DNA from: an uncultured Methylocystaceae bacterium | Lineage (GTDB): Bacteria > Pseudomonadota > Alphaproteobacteria > Rhizobiales > Beijerinckiaceae | Assembly (NCBI GenBank): GCA_903870245.1 | Contig: CAIQCB010000041.1 | Span: forward strand, 1-64,000 | Direction of reading: 5' to 3' | Length of the DNA: 64,000 nt | Shown here: in pieces, positions 31,119 through 40,686 of the stretch | Position numbering within the stretch: the stretch's first letter is position 1 | Layout of the letters: every line of letters starts with the position of its first letter | Notes under the pieces: generated by a model | What the model was told of the DNA's origin: nothing | The model's database searches: none | The model's input: only the letters and a program-made list of their open reading frames with translations | Made by a program: the position numbers and the translations under genes

Positions 31119-31202
31119 GCGACCTGTATAGGACGCGCCGGAGGGAGTGGCAATTGAGACCGGCGCGCGAGTCAGGGCGCTGTCGTCCCGTGGGCGGGGA
31201 AC

Positions 31203-32675
31203 TCAGCGTGGCAGCCTCATCAGGCGGATGTCGAGGTCGTTGACTTTCTTGCGGAGGGTGTTGCGATTGAGGCCGAGCAGTTCTGCGGCCTTGATCTGGT
31301 TGCCGCGGGTTGCGGCGAGCGCCGCCGTGATGAGGGGGATCTCGATTTCCCGCAATATTCTGTGATAAAGCCCGGGAGGCGGCAGTCCGTCGCCGTATTC
31401 ACTGAACAGTTTCGCCAAATGACGTTCGACCGAGGTCGACAGGTTCTGCCCGCTATCAAGGCTCCCTGCCGCCAGAGCTGATCCGACGCTGCGCTCCGCC
31501 GGCGCCGATTGCCTCAGTTCGTGAGTCAACTCCGCCTCGACAAGGGCGTCCGAAATCATCTCCTGGGGATGCAGGGCGGCGATCCGCCGGATCATGTTCT
31601 CCAGCTCGCGAATATTGCCCGGCCAACGATATTTCTTCATACGTTCGAGCGCCGCCTGTTCAATGTATTTTTGCGGCAGTCCCTCGCTGGCGGCGTTTTT
31701 GAAAAAATGATGGACAAGATCCGGGATGTCCTCCGCTCGCTCTCGCAGGGGGGGCAGACGCAATGGCACTACGTTCAACCGGAAATACAAATCCTCTCGA
31801 AACAAACCTTGCTGGATCAGGGCGCGTAGATCCTTGTTGGTCGCTGCAATGATCCTGACATTGGTTTTAATGGGCGTGCGACCGCCGACGGTGGTGTATT
31901 CTCCCTGCTGGAGAACCCGCAAAAGTCGGGTTTGCGCCTCCATCGGCATGTCGCCAATCTCGTCGAGGAACAGTGTGCCGCCTTCGGCCTGCTCGAAGCG
32001 GCCGGCAGAACGCTGGTTTGCGCCGGTGAAGGCTCCTTTCTCGTGACCAAAAAGTTCGCTTTCAATGAGATCACGAGGGATCGCCGCCATGTTCACGGCG
32101 ACAAAAGGACCTTTTTTACGTTTTCCGTAATCGTGCAGCGCGCGCGCCACTAGCTCCTTGCCGGTGCCCGATTCCCCATTGATCATCACTGTCAGATCGG
32201 TCTGCATCAGTCGGGCGAGCGAGCGGTAAATCTCCTGCATCGCCGGCGAGCGGCCGACCAGCGGCATGCCTTCGATTTCCTCAGGCGCCTGATTTTCCTT
32301 GTCCGGACGCGGTTCCGCCATCGCTCGGCCGACGATGCCGACAAGCTCCTTGAGGTCAAAAGGTTTGGGCAGATAATCGTAGGCCCCGCGCTCGGAGGCG
32401 CGGATCGCCGTCATGAAGGTGTTTTGCGCGCTCATGACGATGATCGGCAGTTCGGGCCGAAGTTTCTTGATGCGCGGCAGGAGTTCGAAAGCGTTCTCGT
32501 CAGGCATCACGACGTCAGTGACGACAAGATCGCCTTCCCCGGACTGCACCCATCTCCACAGAGTGGCCGCTGTGCCGGTCGTGCGCACTTCGTAACCGGC
32601 GCGCGACAGCGCTTGGGCGACCACGGTTCGAATCGCAGCGTCATCGTCTGCAACCAGAATTTCACCACGATTCAT
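31203..32675 (-). CDS. ntrC: nitrogen regulator NtrC
   Basis: A 490-residue sigma-54-dependent activator. The receiver domain has Asp10-12 and phospho-acceptor Asp54 ([14 protein letters not shown]). The AAA+ domain has Walker A GESGTGKE at 167-174, the sigma-54 contact loop GAFTGA at 214-219 and Walker [10 protein letters not shown]. The C-terminal Fis-type HTH reads [20 protein letters not shown]. It switches on nitrogen-limitation genes such as glnA and glnK. It overlaps ntrB by 4 bases. Confidence 0.98.
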   Translation of the reverse strand: MNRGEILVADDDAAIRTVVAQALSRAGYEVRTTGTAATLWRWVQSGEGDLVVTDVVMPDENAFELLPRIKKLRPELPIIVMSAQNTFMTAIRASERGAYDYLPKPFDLKELVGIVGRAMAEPRPDKENQAPEEIEGMPLVGRSPAMQEIYRSLARLMQTDLTVMINGESGTGKELVARALHDYGKRKKGPFVAVNMAAIPRDLIESELFGHEKGAFTGANQRSAGRFEQAEGGTLFLDEIGDMPMEAQTRLLRVLQQGEYTTVGGRTPIKTNVRIIAATNKDLRALIQQGLFREDLYFRLNVVPLRLPPLRERAEDIPDLVHHFFKNAASEGLPQKYIEQAALERMKKYRWPGNIRELENMIRRIAALHPQEMISDALVEAELTHELRQSAPAERSVGSALAAGSLDSGQNLSTSVERHLAKLFSEYGDGLPPPGLYHRILREIEIPLITAALAATRGNQIKAAELLGLNRNTLRKKVNDLDIRLMRLPR

Positions 32676-33901
32676 TTTTGCGCTCTCCGGGTCTCGCCTT
32701 CTTTCACGCCCGTCGACATGGAAGATTTTGGGGTGCGTTCATCGGCAGAGGCGGGTTCGTCGATGCTTGATTTAGGCGAAACATCCTCCCGATACATAGG
32801 CATGAGAATCCGGAATGCGGTCCGTCTGGGCAATGAGTCGCATTCGATCACCCCGCCGTGGTCGTTGATGATCTTCGCCACCAATGCAAGACCCAGGCCA
32901 GTTCCGGATGACTTTGTCGTGACGAAGGGTTCGAACAAATGAGCAGCCATATCCTCGGGCACGCCGGGACCATTGTCCCGCACGCACACCTCAAGCGGCA
33001 GGCCAACAGTGTTTCGATCGCCGAGGGTGCGGAAACTGACTCCCGGCCGGAAGGCTGTCTTGAGCGTGATTTCGCCGTCGACGGCGTCGCCGATCGCCTC
33101 TGCGGCGTTTTTGACGAGGTTAAGGATCGCCTGCACCAGTTGATCGCGATTGGCGGCGACCGGCGGCAAGGAGGGATCGTAATCCTCGACAAAACGAATA
33201 TGACGGGCGAACCCGCTTTGCGCCACCCGCTTAACATGATCGAGGACGGCGTGAATGTTGATCTTCTCCCGCCATAATGGTCGGGCGTCGGAGAAAACCT
33301 CCATGCGGTCGACAAGCCGGACGATGCGGTCAGTTTCCTCGCAAATCAATCGGGTCAACGCCCGGTCGGCGTCGTCGAGCCCGCTCTCAAGCAGTTGCGC
33401 AGCGCCGCGAATGCCCGACAGCGGGTTCTTGATTTCATGCGCAAGCATCGACGCAAGGCCGGAGACCGAGCGCACTGCTTTGCGGTGACGTAATTGCCTG
33501 TCTATTTTATCGGCAATTGTACGCTCCTGAAGCACGATCAGGACACCCTCGCCGCTGTCCGGCAAAGGCGCGCAATGGACGTCGACGCGACGATCGGCGT
33601 CCTGCCCCGGCCGTCCGAGATCGAGACCGTATTCGTTGATTGTCGAGCCGCGCGCATGAACCTGGGCGATCAATCCCAACAATGGCGAGCCAAAGGGCAG
33701 CAAACGGTCGATTTTCTGACCAATCATGAGCTGTCGGCCAATGTCGAAAAACACTTCGGCGACGGCGTTGGCGTCGGCGATGAGGTTTTCGCTTCCGACA
33801 ATCAGAATGGCTGTCGGCAGTGTGTCGAGAATGCTTTGAAGCAGACGCGCGTCGGGCGGCGGACGACGGGCGGGTTCGAGACGCGTCAGGGCGGAACTCA
33901 T
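32672..33901 (-). CDS. ntrB: nitrogen sensor kinase NtrB
   Basis: A 409-residue soluble kinase from the ATG at 33899-33901; an open frame continues upstream but overlaps dusB and has no protein features. A PAS domain (residues 20-125) is followed by the H box with His155 ([15 protein letters not shown]) and the ATPase part with N box [14 protein letters not shown]1 RDNGPGVP and G2 [12 protein letters not shown]. It adds or removes phosphate on NtrC depending on PII protein. Four-base overlaps with dusB and ntrC show one operon. Confidence 0.96.
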   Translation of the reverse strand: MSSALTRLEPARRPPPDARLLQSILDTLPTAILIVGSENLIADANAVAEVFFDIGRQLMIGQKIDRLLPFGSPLLGLIAQVHARGSTINEYGLDLGRPGQDADRRVDVHCAPLPDSGEGVLIVLQERTIADKIDRQLRHRKAVRSVSGLASMLAHEIKNPLSGIRGAAQLLESGLDDADRALTRLICEETDRIVRLVDRMEVFSDARPLWREKINIHAVLDHVKRVAQSGFARHIRFVEDYDPSLPPVAANRDQLVQAILNLVKNAAEAIGDAVDGEITLKTAFRPGVSFRTLGDRNTVGLPLEVCVRDNGPGVPEDMAAHLFEPFVTTKSSGTGLGLALVAKIINDHGGVIECDSLPRRTAFRILMPMYREDVSPKSSIDEPASADERTPKSSMSTGVKEGETRRAQK

Positions 33902-34947
33902 GCGGCGGCCTCGGCTACTGGGGAGGTGAAAATGCGTTCGATCAGATGAAACGCCGTCGAGTGATCCGCCGTGGTGACAAGCGCGCGCCGCAGGTCGGCG
34001 TCCAACGACAGGCCGTCCTGCACGGCATGATCGACATAGGCGGCGAGATGCTTGCGGGCGTGGCGCAGACCTGCGTCGACGCCCATCAGCGTCAGTAGCC
34101 CGTCGAGATGTTCTCGCGATATCGCCAGGCGCGAGGCCATGTCCGGCGGCGGCCGGACAACGCCGGTGTCGAGGTAATGGACAATATCGCCGACAAGCCA
34201 CGGTCGTCCCTGCGCGGCGCGACCGATCATCACGGCGTCGGCGCCGGAGACTCGCAGCATTTCACGGGCGTCGGCCGGCGAGGCGCAATCGCCGTTGGCG
34301 ACAACCGGAATGCGCACCGACGACACAACCTCGGCGATCGCCGCCCAATCGGCGCGGCCTGAATAAAACTGTTGGCGGGTGCGTCCATGCACAGTCAGCA
34401 AGGCTACGCCTTCTGCCTCGGCGCGGCGCGCAAGCTCGGGGGCGTTACGCGACGCATCATCCCAGCCCAGCCGCATTTTGACCGTCACCGGAATCGTTAC
34501 GGCGGCGCGAGCGGCCGCGATCAGCCGAACCGCCTGGTCGAGATCGCGCATCAAAGCCGCGCCGGCGAGACCGCCTGTGACGCGCTTGCAGGGGCAACCC
34601 ATATTGAGATCGACCCAATCGGCCCCGGCGGCCTCGGCGCAGCGCGCGGCGGCGACGACCCCTTCAGCGTCGCGCGCCGCGATCTGGATCACGCGCGGAG
34701 CCCTTGCCTCAACCCCGACGGAGCTGATCCGCAGACGGCGGACCGTCTCGCTATCGCCACGCAGAACGCCGGCGCCAGCGATCATTTCGCTTACGGTCGC
34801 GCTGGCGCCGTGACGCTCGGCGATCCGGCGCATGGCGTAATCGGTAACGCCGGCCATGGGCGCCAGGAAAGCGCGGCCGAAAAGCCGCGCCGCGCCGATG
34901 CTGAAGGAGGGACGCCAACTTCTGATTAAATTTTGTGCGCCTGTCAT
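33898..34947 (-). CDS. dusB: tRNA-dihydrouridine synthase DusB
   Basis: A 349-residue FMN enzyme, known in this setting as NifR3. The ATG at 34945-34947 has a GAAGG site; starts at 34971 and 35004 are also open. Signatures: [35 protein letters not shown] with the active Cys, [38 protein letters not shown] and [14 protein letters not shown]. It reduces uridine in the tRNA D-loop. It heads the dusB-ntrBCYX unit, as in most alphaproteobacteria. The divergent ispDF starts 160 bases away. Confidence 0.95.
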   Translation of the reverse strand: MTGAQNLIRSWRPSFSIGAARLFGRAFLAPMAGVTDYAMRRIAERHGASATVSEMIAGAGVLRGDSETVRRLRISSVGVEARAPRVIQIAARDAEGVVAAARCAEAAGADWVDLNMGCPCKRVTGGLAGAALMRDLDQAVRLIAAARAAVTIPVTVKMRLGWDDASRNAPELARRAEAEGVALLTVHGRTRQQFYSGRADWAAIAEVVSSVRIPVVANGDCASPADAREMLRVSGADAVMIGRAAQGRPWLVGDIVHYLDTGVVRPPPDMASRLAISREHLDGLLTLMGVDAGLRHARKHLAAYVDHAVQDGLSLDADLRRALVTTADHSTAFHLIERIFTSPVAEAAA

Positions 34948-35107
34948 ATTGCCTTCATTATAAGCAATCATTCCGGTTCTGGCAACATAAAGATGTGTCG
35001 TCACAGGGTTGAGTGGTACGCTTGACGCCAGACCCTGAACAAAGCCCCGGCGTTTCCGGTCGAGAGAAGCCGTTGACCTCTCAGGCCAGACGGGTCAAAC
35101 GAGACGC

Positions 35108-36325
35108 ATGAACGCCACCCCGTCTGTCGCTCTCCTCGTCGTCGCCGGCGGCCGCGGCGCGCGCGCCGGCGAGGGCCTGCCCAAGCAATATCGCCGACTG
35201 GGCGGCTCCACCTTGCTGGCGCGCACCTTAACCAATCTCGACGCCGCGGCGCCGGAAGCCGGCCTGACGGTTGTCATCCATCCCGACGATGCAGCGCTCT
35301 ACGCCCGGAGCCTTGCCGAACTCCCCCCGGAAAACCGCGCGCGAATCGCCCCGCCCGTATTCGGCGGCGCCACGCGGCAGGAGAGCGTGCGCAATGGACT
35401 GGAGGCGATCGCCCGTATCGGCTCTCCGGAAATCGTGCTGATCCATGATGCTGCGCGTCCCTTTGTCGATGCGGCGCTGATCGCTCGGGCCGTCGCCGCG
35501 GCGCGCGACCATGGCGCCGCCGCGCCCGGCGTGCCGCTTAACGACACGGTGAAGGAAATCGACGCACGGGGAGCGGTGACGGCGACGCCGGATCGCGCGC
35601 GGCTGCGGGCGGTGCAAACGCCGCAGGCCTTCAACTTTAAACTGATCCGCGACGCGCATCGCGCGGCCGCCGACGACGATTCCCGCGCGTTCACCGACGA
35701 CGCCATGATCGCCGAGGCGGCGGGCCATACGGTTTATATTTTTGACGGCGACCCGATCAATTTCAAACTGACGACCCCTGAGGATTTCGCCCGCGCCATG
35801 GAGCAGATCGGAAAAATATCCCTCGCCGCCCTGCCCGATGTCCGCACCGGGCAAGGTTATGACGTTCACGCCTTCGACGCGGGCGATCACATCTGGCTGG
35901 GCGGCGTCGCGATTCCGCACACTCATAAGCTCGCCGGCCATTCAGACGCCGACGTTTTGATGCACGCCATTACGGACGCTGTGCTCGGCGCCATCGCCGA
36001 GGGCGACATCGGCGCCCATTTCCCGCCCTCCGACCCGCAATGGAAAGGCGCGGCGTCGTCAATCTTTCTGGATCACGCCTGCAAACTGACGCGCGTACGC
36101 GGCGGCGTCATCGCCCATATCGACGCGACGGTGATCTGCGAGGCGCCCAAGGTTGGCCCGCATCGCGACGCCATTCGCGAAAGCCTCGCCCGGATCATGG
36201 GTGTCGAGACGAACCGCATCGCCATCAAAGCGACGACGACAGAAAAACTTGGCTTCACCGGTCGCCGCGAGGGGATCGCGGCGCTGGCCATCGCCACCGT
36301 GCGCCTGCCAGCCCAAGACTTCTAG
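35108..36325 (+). CDS. ispDF: bifunctional IspD/IspF of the MEP pathway
   Basis: A 405-residue fusion. Residues 1-235 are IspD, the cytidylyltransferase of methylerythritol phosphate ([46 protein letters not shown]). Residues 245-405 are IspF, the cyclodiphosphate synthase, with metal ligands in YDVHAF and the motif [29 protein letters not shown]. The fused form is typical of alphaproteobacteria. It makes precursors of isoprenoids in the cytoplasm. Confidence 0.97.
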   Translation: MNATPSVALLVVAGGRGARAGEGLPKQYRRLGGSTLLARTLTNLDAAAPEAGLTVVIHPDDAALYARSLAELPPENRARIAPPVFGGATRQESVRNGLEAIARIGSPEIVLIHDAARPFVDAALIARAVAAARDHGAAAPGVPLNDTVKEIDARGAVTATPDRARLRAVQTPQAFNFKLIRDAHRAAADDDSRAFTDDAMIAEAAGHTVYIFDGDPINFKLTTPEDFARAMEQIGKISLAALPDVRTGQGYDVHAFDAGDHIWLGGVAIPHTHKLAGHSDADVLMHAITDAVLGAIAEGDIGAHFPPSDPQWKGAASSIFLDHACKLTRVRGGVIAHIDATVICEAPKVGPHRDAIRESLARIMGVETNRIAIKATTTEKLGFTGRREGIAALAIATVRLPAQDF

Positions 36326-36363
36326 CGGCTCCGGAAAATGCGCGCCGCCGGAGACCCTTTGCA

Positions 36364-36786
36364 ATGATCCGCGTGACCCCGGGAATCGCGCTGGCGGAAA
36401 CGGAAATCTCGGAGGAGTTCATGCGCGCCTCTGGACCCGGGGGACAAAACGTCAACAAGGTCGAAACCGCCGTGCGGCTGCGTTTCGACGCCGCGCATTC
36501 GCCCAGCCTCCCCGAGCCGGTGCGGGCGCGGCTGATGCGGCTGGCCGGCGCGCGTCTGACGCGCGAGGGCGAGTTGATCATCGAAGCCCAACGCCACCGC
36601 ACCCGGGAGCGCAATCGCGCCGACGCGCTGGAGCGGTTGATCGACCTGATCCGTCAGGCCGCCGCGCCGCCGCCGCCGCCGCGCATCAAGACCAAACCGA
36701 CGAAGGGTTCGAAACTGCGTCGGCTTGATGGCAAGAAACAGCGCGGCGACATCAAGGCGTTGCGCGGAAAGCCAATCAGCGATTGA
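36364..36786 (+). CDS. arfB: ribosome rescue factor ArfB
   Basis: A 140-residue peptidyl-tRNA hydrolase. The catalytic GGQ is in MRASGPGGQNVNKVETAVRL, and the basic C-terminal tail (PRIKTKPTKGSKLRRLDGKK) is the part that enters the empty mRNA channel. It frees ribosomes stalled without a stop codon. It lies 38 bases after ispDF. The family is short release-factor-like, and the length is normal. Confidence 0.94.
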   Translation: MIRVTPGIALAETEISEEFMRASGPGGQNVNKVETAVRLRFDAAHSPSLPEPVRARLMRLAGARLTREGELIIEAQRHRTRERNRADALERLIDLIRQAAAPPPPPRIKTKPTKGSKLRRLDGKKQRGDIKALRGKPISD

Positions 36787-36796
36787 GATTTATGCT

Positions 36797-37306
36797 ATGC
36801 ATAATATGGTTTACGTAAAGGCTGAAGAGCTGGTCGCGCTGGCGAGCAACAAGGGATTGCGCCTGACCTGCGCCGAATCCTGCACCGGCGGACTGGTCGC
36901 CGCAGCGCTCACGGACATTGCCGGCGCCTCGGCGGTCTTCGAGCGCGGCTTTGTCACCTACTCCAACGACTCGAAGGTCGACCTGCTGGGTGTTGCGCCC
37001 GAAACGCTCGCTCAGCATGGCGCTGTCAGCGCGCAGACGGTGCGAGAAATGGCGCTGGGCGCCCTCGCCAATTCGCGCGCCGATCTGGCGGTGGCGATCA
37101 CCGGAATCGCCGGCCCCGGCGGCGGGTCGGCGGAAAAGCCGGTCGGGCTGGCGCATTTCGCCTGCGCCCGGCGAGATGGCGAGATCGTGCTGAGCGAGCG
37201 GCGTTTTGGCCCCCTCTCCCGCGCCGATATTCGCGCGGGCGCGGTGCTGGAGGCGCTGGCGATGTTGCGGGCGGGCGTCGCGGCGGCGGCTCAACGCCGG
37301 CCATAG
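36797..37306 (+). CDS. pncC: CinA-family nicotinamide-nucleotide amidase
   Basis: A 169-residue protein taking the ATG at 36797. It is the amidase domain alone, without the N-terminal molybdopterin-like domain of full CinA: TCAESCTGGLVAAALTDIAG, FVTYSNDSKVDLLGV, VREMALGALANSRADLAVAI, TGIAGPGGGSAEKPVGL. It hydrolyses nicotinamide mononucleotide to the acid and ammonia in NAD recycling. The stop is 3 bases from the end of the convergent ratA. Confidence 0.94.
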   Translation: MHNMVYVKAEELVALASNKGLRLTCAESCTGGLVAAALTDIAGASAVFERGFVTYSNDSKVDLLGVAPETLAQHGAVSAQTVREMALGALANSRADLAVAITGIAGPGGGSAEKPVGLAHFACARRDGEIVLSERRFGPLSRADIRAGAVLEALAMLRAGVAAAAQRRP

Positions 37307-37309
37307 ACT

Positions 37310-37780
37310 TTAACGCCGGCCATAGACCACGTCCGCGCGTTTGGCGAAGGCGTCGGCGTAGCTTTGGACCGCCTTGTCGAACATCGCCCCCATCACAAGC
37401 CCCAGCGCAAAGCTTTTGAACTCGTATTCAATGGCGAAATCAACGATCGAGCGCGGCCGGTTGTCCGGCCCCGGCGCTTCGTCGATGAAGCGCCAGCGAT
37501 TGTCGAGCACCCGGAACGGCCCATCGATATGGGTGACGTGAATGTCGAGGCGATTGGCGTCACAGACCACCTTGCTGGTGTATTTCTCGCAAATCGCCCT
37601 GAACCCGACCTGCATCTCCGCAGTCAGCGTCTCCACCCCAGGCGCCGACTCGCTGCGACGGCGCACCCGCAGACCTTCGCAGAGCGGCACGAATTTCGGG
37701 TAGCTCTCGACGTCGCGGACCAGGGCGAACATGTCGGCGGCGCTATGGGCAACGTGGCGCCTAGTGCGAAACTTCTTCAT
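37310..37780 (-). CDS. RatA/Coq10-type START-domain protein
   Basis: A 156-residue protein from the ATG at 37778-37780; a longer frame to 38071 lacks protein features. The START-like fold is seen in MFALVRDVESYPKFVPLCEG, EMQVGFRAICEKYTSKV and YEFKSFALGLVMGAMFDKAV. The family includes RatA of E. coli, first described as a toxin that blocks subunit joining, and the eukaryotic quinone-binding Coq10. In alphaproteobacteria a role as ubiquinone chaperone is as likely as toxicity. No ratB partner is next to it. Confidence 0.9.
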   Translation of the reverse strand: MKKFRTRRHVAHSAADMFALVRDVESYPKFVPLCEGLRVRRRSESAPGVETLTAEMQVGFRAICEKYTSKVVCDANRLDIHVTHIDGPFRVLDNRWRFIDEAPGPDNRPRSIVDFAIEYEFKSFALGLVMGAMFDKAVQSYADAFAKRADVVYGRR

Positions 37781-37866
37781 GACGACCGTTTCTAGACTTT
37801 TTTCCCGACGCCCGGAAGCGACCGCAATTCCCCCCCGCCCCCGGCCACCAAGATCGGGTTTTGGTC

Positions 37867-37884
37867 CCGTTTTGCGTAAAACGG
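37867..37884. repeat. inverted repeat in divergent promoter region
   Basis: CCGTTTT-GCGT-AAAACGG, a perfect 7-base stem between the divergent ratA-like gene (start 37780) and the gene at 37962. A binding site for a regulator is possible; there is no T-run for a terminator. Confidence 0.45.
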
Positions 37885-37961
37885 CGCTGGCTATCCGCCG
37901 CCCTGCGTTACATAGACGAGTGCGTTCACAAAGGGCGCAGGCCCGCATGGGAGATAGTTTT

Positions 37962-38453
37962 ATGGCGAACAAATCGAATTTCACGAATGAAGAATGGAAA
38001 AAACTGCTTGAGGCGCCGCTGCTGGCGGGTTTTGCGGTCAGCGCCGGCGATCCCAGCAGCTTCATAGGCACGCTTCAGGAAGGCATGGCGAGCGCAAAAG
38101 CCCTGGCTGCGGCCAAGGCCGATCCTGGCGCGGATGAGTTGATCAAGGCGGTGGTCGAGGATCTCCTCACCCCCGAGGGACGCACGGCGGCGCGCGAGGG
38201 CGTCCGCGCGCTGGCGCAGGGCGCCAAGCTTGAGGAGCTCAAGACCCGGGCCCTCAACGAACTCGCCGGCACGTCGAAAATCCTCGCCGCCAAGGCGCCG
38301 AACGAGGCCGGGCCGTTCAAGGACTGGCTGAAACAGATGGCCAAACTGGTCGCCGAGGCTGGCACCGAGGGCGGATTTCTGGGCTTCGGCGGCGTCAAGG
38401 TCAGCGACGCAGAACGCGCCACGCTGGCGGAAGTCGACAAGACCCTGGCCTGA
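37962..38453 (+). CDS. conserved hypothetical helical protein
   Basis: A 163-residue protein starting MANKSNFTNEEWKKLLEAPL. The helices are amphipathic (LQEGMASAKALAAAKADPGA, RTAAREGVRALAQGAKLEEL), and the end reads SDAERATLAEVDKTLA. There is no signal peptide or membrane helix. It looks like a soluble, mostly alpha-helical protein conserved in Hyphomicrobiales, for which I know no function. The ATG is the first in frame with a protein-like start. Confidence 0.75.
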   Translation: MANKSNFTNEEWKKLLEAPLLAGFAVSAGDPSSFIGTLQEGMASAKALAAAKADPGADELIKAVVEDLLTPEGRTAAREGVRALAQGAKLEELKTRALNELAGTSKILAAKAPNEAGPFKDWLKQMAKLVAEAGTEGGFLGFGGVKVSDAERATLAEVDKTLA

Positions 38454-38622
38454 TCAAACGGGCGCGGGTTAAGCCCGCGCCACTTTTTCAACGGCTCCCG
38501 CAAATCGAAGCCGTTTTTGTTTGAACCCAAGTCAAAGCTCTTTCCGCCAAAGTGGAAATCGGTTCGGCGAGGGAGCTCTCTACAAGACACTGGATTAGAG
38601 CCGCTGCCTTATTTAACCTGCT

Positions 38623-38787
38623 CTATTTGAATGCAGAGACGGCGGTCTGCATCTTTGCGTCTACATTGGCTCCAATGGTATTATATGCCACCAGGGTGCC
38701 AATGGTGATAATACTCGCGATCAGCGCGTATTCGATCGACGTGGCGCCAGAAAAGTCTCTACGGAAATTACGCAGTAAGGTGATCAT
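38623..38787 (-). CDS. Flp-type IVb pilin, copy 1
   Basis: A 54-residue pilin from the ATG at 38785-38787. The leader MITLLRNFRRDFSGATSIEY shows the cleavage site G/AxxxE (Gly-Ala-Thr-Ser-Ile-Glu-Tyr), with the Glu-Tyr pair of Flp pilins, followed by ALIASIITIGTLVAYNTIG. Such pilins build thin adhesive Tad pili. No tad assembly genes are in the window, so they must be elsewhere or missing. Confidence 0.9.
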   Translation of the reverse strand: MITLLRNFRRDFSGATSIEYALIASIITIGTLVAYNTIGANVDAKMQTAVSAFK

Positions 38788-38972
38788 TCCCGTTCCTTGC
38801 GAAGCGTCGGGGTCAATCACCCCTGCGACATTAACCTTTCATATTATGCCCCTGCCAAAGCGGCTCAATCAATGATTATGTTTCTGATTGTCATAAGTTC
38901 ACATCGGTGGAAACAATTTTGCGATTAATTCATATTTTTTTATAAAATCAATGAATTGATCCAGATTTATGT

Positions 38973-39000
38973 AAAAAAAGCGCGAGCCTTGCTCGCGCTT
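38973..39000 (-). terminator. rho-independent terminator of Flp copy 2
   Basis: Read on the minus strand: AAGCGCGAGC, loop AAG, GCTCGCGCTT, then seven T. The perfect 10-base stem lies 49 bases after the stop of the pilin at 39049-39213 and separates it from copy 1. Confidence 0.92.
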
Positions 39001-39048
39001 TGAATTTGTTAACAACAGTCCAGCGCAAGGTCTTGTCTGACCGCCTGG

Positions 39049-39213
39049 TTATTTAAGTTTATCACCGACAGCATTCATCTTGGTGGTCAAATTGGTACCA
39101 ATGGTTGAATACGCTGTGAGAGCAACCACGCTGATCAAGGCGACGATCAGCGCATATTCGATGGCAGTGGCGCCGGACTGATCGCGACGGAATTTGCGAA
39201 GTAATGTAAGCAT
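39049..39213 (-). CDS. Flp-type IVb pilin, copy 2
   Basis: A 54-residue pilin from the ATG at 39211-39213, with an excellent GGAGGAGG site before it. It begins MLTLLRKFRRDQSGATAIEY and continues ALIVALISVVALTAYSTIGT, the same design as copy 1 (leader, Gly-Ala-Thr-x-Ile-Glu-Tyr site, one helix). The stronger ribosome site and its own terminator suggest this is the main copy. The two copies arose by duplication and are now clearly different in the tail. Confidence 0.92.
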   Translation of the reverse strand: MLTLLRKFRRDQSGATAIEYALIVALISVVALTAYSTIGTNLTTKMNAVGDKLK

Positions 39214-39458
39214 TCTCGTTCCTCCTCCATTGCCATGAGCAACAGCGCCCTTGGCGAATGTCTACTTTATATGCTCAAGCCCAAGTTGTTTCAAGCAATG
39301 GCGCAGCTTTAGTTAAAAAAATTTCATCCTCAATGCAGCCGGATTTACGAAAAAATTCGTATTCACTCTAAAATACAATGAATTACGGCGTCCGACTGCG
39401 GGCGGGCTTTTGACGAGGAATGGTTAATTTCCGGGCAGTGTTTTTTATGACGCGCGTT

Positions 39459-40472
39459 TCAGACGTCGCCGGCCGGCCGGCGACTCGCCCTCAGAGACTT
39501 CAATCTCAAGTAGTCTTCGCCGGCGTGATGCGAAGAACGGGTCAGGGGAGAGGCGGCGACATAGGCGAACCCCTTCGCAAGGGCCATTTCGCGCCAGGCG
39601 TCGAATTCCTCCGGCGGCGCAAACCTTTCAACGGGATGATGCCGGCGCGTCGGCGCGAGATATTGTCCGAGGGTCAGAAAATCCACGCCCGCCACGCGCA
39701 GATCATCCATCACCTGCATCACCTCGTTGCGGGTCTCGCCAAGCCCGAGCATCAGGCCGGATTTGGTGAAAATATCCGGCTTTAGCTCCTTCCCCCGCTG
39801 CAAGAGCCGCAGTGAATGGAAATAACGCGCGCCGGGGCGCACAGTGACATACAGCGACGGAACGGTTTCCAGATTATGATTAAAAACATCAGGACCGGCC
39901 GCGATCACCGTTTCCAGCGCACCGGGTTTTTTTAAAAAATCCGGGGTGAGAATTTCGATGCTGGTCTGCGGACAGGCCTCCTGGATGGCTCTGATCGTCT
40001 CGGCGAAATGATTGGCGCCGCCGTCAGGGAGATCGTCGCGATCAACTGAGGTCACGACAACATGCGACAGACCGAGAGCCCGGGTCGCCTGCGCCACCCT
40101 GCCCGGCTCGGAGGGATCGAGCGGCCTCGGCTGGCCCGTGGCGACATTGCAAAAGCCGCAGGCGCGCGTGCAGACATCGCCCATGATCATGAAGCTGGCG
40201 TGCTTCTGCTCCCAACAGGAGCCTATATTCGGGCAGGCCGCTTCCTGACAGACGGTCGTCAGCCCGACCCCGGAGAGCAGCGCGCTGGTCTCCCGCCAGA
40301 GCGCCGAACCGGGCGCCTTGACCCGCAACCAGGGCGGCTTGGTCAGGGCCGGCTGCTCGGGCCGCGACGCCTTCTCCGGGTGCCGCGCCGCGCCGGTCCG
40401 TTTTCGGGGATCGTCGTTGAGGAGGTCGATGACAGGCAATTGTCTTCCCGCTTTCAGGTTCATCATAAGCAT
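39459..40472 (-). CDS. lipA: lipoyl synthase
   Basis: A 337-residue radical-SAM enzyme. The auxiliary cluster cysteines are in [13 protein letters not shown], the radical-SAM cysteines in CTRACGFC, and the final serine motif reads [13 protein letters not shown]. It inserts two sulfurs into octanoyl groups on pyruvate and other 2-oxoacid dehydrogenases. The start may be any of three close Met codons (40472, 40466 or 40463). Confidence 0.97.
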   Translation of the reverse strand: MLMMNLKAGRQLPVIDLLNDDPRKRTGAARHPEKASRPEQPALTKPPWLRVKAPGSALWRETSALLSGVGLTTVCQEAACPNIGSCWEQKHASFMIMGDVCTRACGFCNVATGQPRPLDPSEPGRVAQATRALGLSHVVVTSVDRDDLPDGGANHFAETIRAIQEACPQTSIEILTPDFLKKPGALETVIAAGPDVFNHNLETVPSLYVTVRPGARYFHSLRLLQRGKELKPDIFTKSGLMLGLGETRNEVMQVMDDLRVAGVDFLTLGQYLAPTRRHHPVERFAPPEEFDAWREMALAKGFAYVAASPLTRSSHHAGEDYLRLKSLRASRRPAGDV

Positions 40473-40686
40473 TGCCGAGGACGCAGGCGAGGCCTCAAAG
40501 CCATGAATTGCTGTCCATCGAGATCATGCTGCGCAACACAGATGGGGCGGCGAGAGAATGGGCGAGAGAATGGGAATAAAGGTAAAAGAGGACTGAAGGC
40601 GCTTCTTTCTAAAGTAGAAGATGAATAAGTTTTCAATTTAAATTCAGTGTATTATAATTTAAACTTAATTCCTTGAGCGAACTCTC

